A stretch of 64,000 nucleotides of DNA from NCBI RefSeq assembly GCF_002288925.2, contig NW_022098000.1:1684494-1748493 (forward strand). The letters run 5' to 3'. Positions 56,920 to 64,000 of the stretch are shown here, in pieces. The notes beneath the pieces are model-generated. The model worked only from the letters and a program-made list of their open reading frames with translations, had not been told where the DNA came from and searched no databases. Every line of letters starts with the position of its first letter. Position 1 is the first letter of the stretch. The DNA is from Delphinapterus leucas. Lineage: Eukaryota > Chordata > Mammalia > Artiodactyla > Monodontidae. The translations under genes and the position numbers were made by a program.

Positions 56920-57960
56920 AACTTTGGGACTGGGCAACAGGCAGAAGCTCAAAGGGCCTGGGGAGACACTTGGTGGGGATTTGAAGGAGGCGAGGAAGGT
57001 ACTATTATGTAGTGGTGGAAAGTCTGGCAAGGCTGACCCCTGTGGTTATATGGAAAATAGAAAGGACGCCTAAAGAAATCAGAGATCTGCTGGGAAGATG
57101 GCTAGGCAGAATGTGGAAGCTGCCAACTTGCTTCCAGATTCTTTTGTCAATATACTAGAGAAGATAGATGAACTTTTAAAAGAATTATTAAGTTTTCAAG
57201 CAAAATTTAGAGAAAATATGAGGAATCCAGGACTTGCTTGGTTTGAAAATAAAAATTGTTTCATATCCGTAGTCTCTCCCAGCAAAATATTCTCAAGAAA
57301 AGATTCAAGGCAAAGATCAAACCCAGGGTGTCATCAGTAAAGCATGACTTCAGGGTAAAGATTTCAAGGTATGGCTGTATGACCTCTTGTTAAGACCTCA
57401 TAAATATTTAAGAGTGTACGTAGTAGAACATCTAAGAATCTTAAGGGTTTGCTATATAGACCTTCTCAGTTAAGCAACAGGGCTTTTTAGAATCTTATGG
57501 GCCTATCCCCTAGTGGCCTCACAGGAAGCCAGAGATAGAGAAGGGCCCAAGAAAGGAAATATTGGTGTGGCTTTTGTCTAAATAAGTTTATTATAAATTG
57601 TTACCTAAGAAAACCAAAAACTTTATAAAAGAATTTTACCAGCGTGGACTTAAAAGGACAGAGACAGTTCAAAAGGAAAAGATATCTTACGATCCCAACC
57701 TACTATGGACAAGAAGTAGTTTGAGAAAACCACTCAGCTTCCAACATGGGTTACATAGAAAAGGAAGGATAATGTTGGCAGAACCAAAAGCCCAGAGAGT
57801 AAAGCCAAGAGCTGTGGAAAAGACTTCCCAGGGAGAAGGCCTGTGCCATAATCAAACTGGCAACATGTGGTTGCCCGATTTTAGAATTGCAGTGGACTAA
57901 TGACAGCTACGTGCCTCCTGTTCCTTTTTGAATGGGAGTGTCTATTGAGGTGACCCTGTC
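56920..57960 (+). mobile_element. Probable MaLR internal sequence
   Basis: The segments GGGACTGGGCAACAGGCAGA, CAAGGCTGACCCCTGTGGTT, and late GAATTGCAGTGGACTAATGA plus TGAATGGGAGTGTCTATTGA look like internal DNA of ERVL-MaLR elements. Open frames of 80 (57098) and 100 codons (57598) within it have no recognised domain. No flanking LTR is clear. This is an old repeat remnant; identification is tentative. Confidence 0.4.
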
Positions 57961-58149
57961 TCTGAGCCACCATTGCGTACTGGGCATTCACGGGTCTTCA
58001 GATAGAAAATAACTACACTTAAGGAGCCTCCTCTGTACCTGCTCTAATTTAGAAGATGAGCTCTTAGATTTTGAGCTGATAGCACCAGTTGGCCAGATGG
58101 TCAATATTCCAGGTTTGCAGGCCATGAGGGCTCAGTCACAACTGCTCAT

Positions 58150-58275
58150 CACTACAGTGGTAGCCTGAAAGCTGCCACAGACCAGACAATATACAAACTA
58201 ACAGACATGGCTATGTTCCAATAAAACCTTATTTAGGAAAGTAGCAGCGAGCCAAAATTTGCCAACCTCTGATGT
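58150..58275. mobile_element. hAT (Charlie-type) fragment
   Basis: ATGTTCCAATAAAACCTTAT and AGCCAAAATTTGCCAACCTC match the family of the element at 2832-3032 in the opposite orientation. Partial. Confidence 0.55.
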
Positions 58276-58279
58276 CATG

Positions 58280-59392
58280 GGATGAGACTTTGTGATCTTA
58301 GATAGGAGTATTTTGCATATGAGAGGATCATAAATAATTTGTGACCCAAGGGTGGGATAGAGCAGATTAAAGATAGCCACAAGTTCTTTGCCACGCCCCC
58401 CTGAGAATCTGGGCAGACTCTGCTTTGACAGCAGAAGTGACATTATGCATTTCCTCACCCCCTACACTGGCAGTTTCCACTCATGCCTCCGGGAATTTCC
58501 TCTTGGAGCCCTGAGCGACCATGTAAGGATGGCACACACATACACATACACACACACACCAATATTAGAAACAGTTTAGGGATTATGGGATATCTAAGTT
58601 TGTAGTTTGCTCTTGTTTTATGTTTCATGATTTATTACATTTTTAAAGTTTTTAAAAATATGCCTGTAGTTTTTTTCCTTGAGAGGAAAAAAAAAAAAGC
58701 AATTGAGAGGCAAATCTGTATTCAAATAAAGAGGAATGACATGGTCAAAATGACCCTTAGGAGAGAACAGCTATTTCTGCTGCTCCAAGAGAAAGGACGT
58801 GTAGGAAAGCTGACCAGGAGCTCTCTCAGGGCCCAGAGGGAAAGTGAGTAGGATCCGGCTGTGAAAATGGAGGGAAAGAGGCAGGTATTTTTTAATGTTA
58901 CCTAAGAATAGAAGCTTGCTCTTCTCACCTTCTGCATTTACATTCATAGAGATGGGAAAAGGTCACAAGAATTGTACCCAACAGCAGCAAGATTGTGTCT
59001 CCATTTTTCTGCTTCTATTCTCAGTTTAAGGAAAGGGATCAGTGAATATAAGAACAGGAACATTTCTGCACTCTATCAGACTCATGGGGACAATATTTGT
59101 GTTTTGGGTTTTTTCCGACTGGGTTCCTTTAACCATCTTTAAACCTGGAGTGCCCAAAAAGGTAGGCGCTCTTGATTCACTACAGCCCCCACGGCCACCC
59201 CCACTTAGCCTTTGCTTTCAAACACAGATGCCAAACTGGAATATTTTTTACAGACATTAATTAATTCTGCCACATATCAAAGGTCACAGGCTGCCTTGTA
59301 ATAGACCTTTTAGGGAAATATTATTTGCCTCCAAGGTGATTTATTTTGGCAAGGGAGGCAAACCATTTTCTTTAGCAAAATGTCCTGGCAAT
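58280..59392. other. Unique sequence, no recognised feature
   Basis: A short (CA)n-like run (ACACATACACATACACACAC) at about 58537-58558. No gene or repeat recognised otherwise. Confidence 0.35.
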
Positions 59393-59405
59393 CTGTACTA
59401 TATTC

Positions 59406-59406
<1 letters not shown>

Positions 59407-59443
<37 letters not shown>

Positions 59444-59635
59444 TGCGGTACACGGGCCTCTCACTGTTGTAGCCTCTCCCACTGCGGAGAACAGGCTCCA
59501 GACGCGCAGGCTCAGCGGCCATGGCTCACAGATCCAGCCGCTCCGCGGCATGTGGGATCTTCCCGGTCTGGGGCACGAACCCGTGTCCCCTGCATCGGCA
59601 GGCGGACTCTCAACTGCTGCGCCACCAGGGAAGCC
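59407..59635 (-). mobile_element. CHR-type SINE, antisense, full length
   Basis: GC-rich subtype, reversed: T-rich tail, GCGGTACACGGGCCTCTCAC, CTGCGGAGAACAGGCTCC, GATCTTCCCGGTCTGGGGCA, and head CGCCACCAGGGAAGCC. A perfect 14-bp duplication CTGTACTATATTCT is at 59393-59406 and 59636-59649. Low divergence suggests recent insertion. Confidence 0.96.
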
Positions 59636-59649
59636 CTGTACTATATTCT

Positions 59650-60499
59650 AATAAGCCATCTAGGACACTTGTCAAATAAGTCATTTACATTCTGAGACAT
59701 AACTTTTAAAGGCAAATATATGACCTAATTTACAGGTCAAATTTAGAAATTTGACCCAATTTCTAGAATATTGTATCTCTTTTTTATTCTCAATTTGCCC
59801 TCACACCCAATAAATGAATAATCCGTACAACAGGTGGCTTATTGATGTGCCCCGGAAGTCTAAATTCCTGCTTTGATTCTCCAGAAAGAGAGAGATGAGC
59901 TATCTTAATGAAAGACAATGGAACACATAAGAGAAACTAATGAGAAGAACACAATGATGCCCCCAAGGTGCCTAATACATTGTGAATTCCATTATAAATA
60001 AAATCTGATATTTTTATTTTCTTATCAGATGCACCTTCTTAAGATTGTCTTTCATTCTTGCTGCAGGAAATTCTTTACTGACACTGAATTGGAGAAATGA
60101 TTATTTTCCCCAAATGATGGCTTTGTGTTTCTGGAAAGATGACTTTCAACATGCAAATTGGATGCATCAGAAATCATTCTGATGCAAGACCAGAACTTCA
60201 CTACTCTTTACTATTTCATAATGAGTCTGCTGCCCAAGGGAAAACATAAAACTCAACAAAGCTGGAGAAAGAGAGTAACCTCTCTAAACAGCTTAGAAAT
60301 TCCTCCCTGCCCGATGAATTGCTTTTATTAAAGATGGGGTTTTCTTTCCAGTTTTGAATAGATGTTTCTGAAAACAGATGAAAAGTGAGCAGGCAAAAGG
60401 AAAGAAGTCTATCAACTTGTAACCACAGTGGTATCCAGACTCAAACAACAAAGTGGAAACAATAAACCAGGAAAGATGCTATTGACATAATAATGGTAG
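59650..60499. other. Unique sequence, no recognised feature
   Basis: AT-rich; nothing recognised. Confidence 0.35.
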
Positions 60500-60660
60500 C
60501 AAGTAATTACATAGTGCTTACTGGTACCAGGAACTACTGTAAACCCTTTATGCATAGCAACTCATTTAATTTTCACAAGAGTAATTCTAATTTCCATCTT
60601 ATTGATGAAGAAATTGAGCCACAAAAAGGTTAAGTAAGCTGTCTGAGTGGTAGTGAAACA
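60500..60660 (-). mobile_element. MIR SINE, antisense
   Basis: GTGCTTACTGGTACCAGGAA, CAACTCATTTAATTTTCACA, TGATGAAGAAATTGAGCCAC and AAGGTTAAGTAAGCTGTCTG follow the reversed MIR. Confidence 0.9.
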
Positions 60661-60879
60661 GAAAGGAAGGGGGCAGGGCACAACCGTTAAAAGAATGGCA
60701 TATCTATAGGACAGGACAAAAACTTGTTAGAACCAACTAGGTACAAGATGATGGAAGATTTGAATTCCAGTGGACCTTGAGCCTCCTTATGTGCTCATTG
60801 TAATATATTAGCATATAAGTGACACACCCACCACTGCCAGGACAGTTCTGAGGCCAACCATAAAAAGTCAAAAAGTGGG

Positions 60880-61234
60880 CAGGGACTTCCCTGGTGGTGC
60901 AGTGGTTAAGAATCCGCCTGCCAATGCAGGGGACATGGGTTCGATCCCTGGTCTAGGAAGATCCCTCATGCTGTGGAGCAACTAAGCCCCTGCACCACAA
61001 CTACTGAGCCTGCACTCTAGAGCCTGTGAGCCACAACTACTGAGCCTGTGTGCCACAACTACTGAAGCCCGCACACCTAGAGCCCATGCTCTGCAATAAG
61101 AGAAGCCGCCACTATGAGAAGCATGTGCACCGCAATGAAGAGTAGCCCCTGTTGGCTGCAACTACAGAAAAGCTGCATGCAGCAACAAAGACCAAACACA
61201 GCCAAAATTTAAATAAATAAAATAAATTTATTTT
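60880..61234 (+). mobile_element. CHR-2-type SINE, full length
   Basis: Head GGGACTTCCCTGGTGGTGCA, box B GGTTCGATCCC (60938-60948), three tandem CCACAACTACTGAGCC-type units near 60995-61065, and an AAATAAATAAAATAAATTTA tail. The duplication AAAAAGTGGG is at 60870-60879 and 61235-61244. Confidence 0.95.
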
Positions 61235-61539
61235 AAAAAGTGGGTGGTGGCCCAATTCCTGGAAATCTCTGCCCCTTCCCCAAAATAGTTGGAATAATCC
61301 TCTCACTTATTGCCTATGAAATTACCCAGCCTATAAAAATTAACAACCCCATATTTTGTGGCCTCTCACCTTCTGAGATGGCCTGCACTCTGTCTATGGA
61401 GTGTGTTTCTCTCTAAGTAAATCCACTTCTTATCTTTCACTTTGTCTCTCACTGAATTGTTTTTGTGATGAGACATAAAGAACCTGAGCTTCATTAAGTC
61501 CTGAGAACAGGTGTGTGATTGCAATTAAAGGCAGTGTGT

Positions 61540-61749
61540 GGGCTTCCCTGGTGACACAGTGGCTGAGAGTCCACCTGCTGATGCAGGGGACGTGGGTTCG
61601 TGCCCCAGTCCGGGAAGATCCCACATGCCACAGAGCGGCTGGGCCCGTGAGCCATGGCTGCTGAGCCTGCGTGTCCGGAGCCTGTGCTCCACAACGGGAG
61701 AGGCCACAACAGTGAGAGGCCTGCATACTGCAAAAAGAAAAAAAAAAAA
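61540..61749 (+). mobile_element. CHR-type SINE, full length
   Basis: GGGCTTCCCTGGTGACACAG head, GGGTTCGTGCCCCAGTCC at box B, GAGAGGCCACAACAGTGAGA and a long A-tail. Flanked by AAAGGCAGTGTGT (61527-61539) and AAAGACAGTGTGT (61750-61762). Its right duplication is also the left one of the following L1. Confidence 0.95.
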
Positions 61750-61764
61750 AAAGACAGTGTGTTT

Positions 61765-63617
61765 CTTCTATATACTAACAATGAAAAATCAGGAAGAGAA
61801 ATTAAGGAAACAATCCCATTCACCATTGCAACAAAAAGAATAAAATACCTAAGAATAAACCTACCTAAGGAGGTAAAAGAGTACTCAGAAAACTCTGACA
61901 CTGATGAAAGAAGTCAAAGATAACACAAACAGATGGAGAGATATACCATGTTCTTGGATTGGAAGAATCAATATTGTGAAAATGACTATACTACCCAAAG
62001 CAATCTACAGATTCAATGCAATCCCTATCAAATAACCAATGGCATTCTTCACTCTTCACAGAACTAGAACTAAAAAGCTTAAAATTTGTATGGAGACACA
62101 AAAGACCCCAAATAGCCAAAGCAATCTTAAGGAAAAAAAAAGAAAATGGAGCTGGGGAAATCAGACTCCCTGACTTCAGACTATACTACAAAGCTACAGT
62201 AATCAAGACAATATGGTTCTGGCACAAAAACAGAAATATATATCAATGGAACAGGATAGAAAGCCCAGAGATAAACCCACACACCTACGGTCAACTAATC
62301 TATGACAAAGGAGGCAAGGATATACAATGGAGAAAAACCATCTCTTCAATAAGTGGTGTTGAGGAAACTGGACAGCTACATGTAAAAGAATGAAATTAGA
62401 ACATTCCCGGGAACACCATACACAAAAATAAACTCAAAATGGATTAGAGACCTAAATGTAAGACTGGACACTATAAAACTCTTAGAGGAAAACATAGGAA
62501 GAACACTCTTTGACATAAACCACAGCAAGATCTTTTTTGATCTACTTTCTAGAGTAATGGAAATAAAAACAAAAATAAACAAATGGGGCCTAATGAAACT
62601 TCAAAGCTTTTGCACAGCAAAGGAAACCATAAACAAGACCAAAAGACAACCCTCAGAATGGGAGAACATATTTGCAAATGAATCAACAAAGGATTAATCT
62701 CCAAAATATACAAACAGCTCATACAGCTCAATATCAAAAAAACAAACAACCCAATCAAAAAATGGGCAGAAGACCTAAATAGACATTTCTCCAAAGAAGA
62801 CATATGGATGGCCAAGAGGCACATGAAAAGATGCTCAACATCACTAGTTATTAGAGAAATGCAAATAAAAACTACAATGAGGTATCACCTCACACCAGTC
62901 AGAATGCTCATCATCAAAAGATCTACAAACAATAAATGCTAGAGAGGGTGTAGAGAAAAGGGAACTCTTTTGCACTGTTGGTGGGAATGTAAACTGATAC
63001 AGCCACTATGGAGAACAGCATGGAGTTTTCTTAAAAAACTAAATATAGAATTACCATATGACTCAGCAATCCCACTACTGGGCATATACCCAGAGAAAAC
63101 CATAACTCAAAAAGACACATGCACCCCAATGTTCATTGCAACACTATTTACAATAGCCAGGTCATGGAAGCAACCTAAATGCCCATCGACAGATGAATGG
63201 ATGAAGAAGATGTGGTACATATACACAATGGAATATTACTCAGCCATAGAAAGGAACAAAATGGGGTCATTTATAGAGACATGGCTAGACCTAGAGACTG
63301 TCATACAGAGTGAAGTAAGTCAGAAAGAGGAAAACAAATATCATATGTTAATGCACATATGTGGAATCTAGAAAAATGGTACAGATGAACCTATTTGCAA
63401 GGCAGAAATAGAGACACAGATGTAGAGAACATATGGACACCAAGGGGGAAAAGGAGGGGTGGGATGAATTGGAAGATTAGGATTGACGTATATACACTAA
63501 TATGTATAAAACAGATAACTAGTGAAAACCTGCTGTATAGCACAGGGAACTCCACATCACTGTACAGTAGAAACTAACACAAGATTGTAAAACAACTATA
63601 CCCCAATTTAAAAAAAA
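61765..63617 (+). mobile_element. 5'-truncated L1 (second half of ORF2 and 3'UTR)
   Basis: Starts in the ORF2 sequence after the RT active site (CTTCTATATACTAACAATGA) and ends with an A-tail at 63619. Flanked by AAAGACAGTGTGTTT at 61750-61764 and 63618-63632. ORF2 is broken in several places. The remaining pieces are 62016-62393 ([19 protein letters not shown]) and 62970-63371 ([14 protein letters not shown] to CGI at the normal end). Its 3'UTR belongs to the subfamily also seen at 5401-5932, not that of the full-length L1. Confidence 0.95.
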
Positions 63618-63635
63618 AAAGACAGTGTGTTTAGG

Positions 63636-63702
63636 CTGGGTTCGAGTCCCAGCCTGTGGGTTCAAGTCCCAATATGGGTTTAAACTGTGTTCGAGTTCCA
63701 TG
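63636..63702 (+). repeat. Three tRNA T-arm-like units
   Basis: CTGGGTTCGAGTCCCAG (63636-63652) is a perfect 5-bp stem with a 7-base loop of tRNA T-arm type. GTGGGTTCAAGTCCCAAT (63656-63673) and GTGTTCGAGTTCCATG (63687-63702) are degraded versions. No full tRNA cloverleaf surrounds them. They appear to be part of the LTR host. Confidence 0.7.
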
Positions 63703-64000
63703 TGAGCTGCACGGTTTCAGCAGAGTCAGGATTTAAACACAGACACCTCTGGTTCCAGGTCCAGTTTTAGACAACTAGAGAAGTCCTATGGGTCTGAAAG
63801 AAATTGCTGAACTGTTTTCTCTAGACAGCAAGGCTAGAGGGAGAGACAGTAGAGACTGCATCCTTCCTCATCTCTACAAAACTCTTCATGGTTTCTTATA
63901 GGAGTGAAAAAAATGTTTCCCAGCATAAGGTGGTGCCAGGAATGATAAAAACAGCAACACTGACTAAAGCTCCATAAATCATCCTCCAGAAATTCCATAA

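Larger units (their letters stand above)
60800..63750 (+). mobile_element. ERV1-like LTR host, interrupted by two SINEs and an L1
   Basis: When the three inserts are set aside, 60800-60879, 61245-61526 and 63633-63750 read as one LTR-like unit. It has a CCTATAAAAATTAACA TATA-like site near 61329, an AGTAAATCCACTTCTTATCT polyadenylation-like region near 61415, GATGAGACATAAAGAACCTG, then TTAGGCTGGGTTCGAGTCCC. I believe it is an ungulate/cetacean ERV1 LTR, but ends and family are not certain. No retroviral coding sequence is attached. Confidence 0.45.

Noticed and set aside
60938..60948. tRNA gene (box B GGTTCGATCCC)
   Set aside because: Part of a tRNA-derived CHR SINE; no cloverleaf. The same applies at 2490 and 42813.
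61000..61070. CRISPR-like array
   Set aside because: The short tandem units belong to a eukaryotic SINE; no spacers of regular length and no cas genes.

Overview
The window reads as nuclear DNA of a mammal, very probably a cetacean (whale or dolphin). The SINEs are tRNA-derived CHR-type elements (head like ACTTCCCTGGTGGTGCAG, box B GGTTCGATCCC) known from cetaceans, hippos and ruminants. The GC-rich subtype (for example at 61540 and 59407) and the young L1 3' end (AGCTAGTGGGAAGCAGCCAC type) are the forms I associate with whales. Older layers are general mammalian: MIR, L2, MER5A, other hAT elements, a Tigger transposon and MaLR/ERVL LTRs. There is no prokaryotic gene organisation, no rRNA, no bona fide tRNA gene and no CRISPR array.

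No protein-coding gene could be identified with confidence. The window looks intergenic or deeply intronic, and roughly half of it is recognisable transposon sequence. Layout: 1-2.1 kb L1 (minus) and a MaLR LTR; 2.4-3.0 kb a CHR SINE and a hAT element; 3.36-3.50 kb a possible orphan terminal exon on the minus strand; 4.6-5.9 kb compound L1 DNA holding a 115-bp inverted repeat; 6.9-9.8 kb L1, MIR and MLT1; 9.8-14.4 kb an old L1 split by a Tigger DNA transposon that itself contains an L1; 14.4-20 kb mostly unique DNA with L2 and a MaLR LTR; 20.2-24.9 kb old L1 and L2; 25-30.4 kb mostly unique, with a possible first exon at 29.4 kb.

The largest element is a structurally full-length but dead L1 at 30400-37717. 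It has a 5'UTR, ORF1, ORF2, a 3'UTR and a 13-bp target-site duplication, and a CHR SINE has inserted into its ORF2. Then follow 37.9-43.8 kb, a three-level nest (old L1, LTR, young L1) plus MIR and MER5A; 44-47.6 kb unique DNA with a GC-rich patch and a possible conserved non-coding block; 47.6-48.1 kb a complete MLT2-like LTR; 52-56.5 kb CHR SINEs and L1; 56.9-58 kb probable MaLR internal DNA; and 59.4-63.8 kb a cluster of CHR SINEs and an L1 nested in an LTR-like host. In that cluster three copies of one target site bracket a SINE and an L1.

I found no clear new biological system. The most useful leads are two candidate exons (3360-3499 minus, 29398-29515 plus), the L1 inverted repeat at 4786-5351, the shared-site SINE+L1 insertion at 61527-63632, and L1 copies with extra sequence beyond the A-tail (11542-11600 and 37698-37717). 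Family names are given from memory of the consensus sequences; a RepeatMasker run would be decisive.
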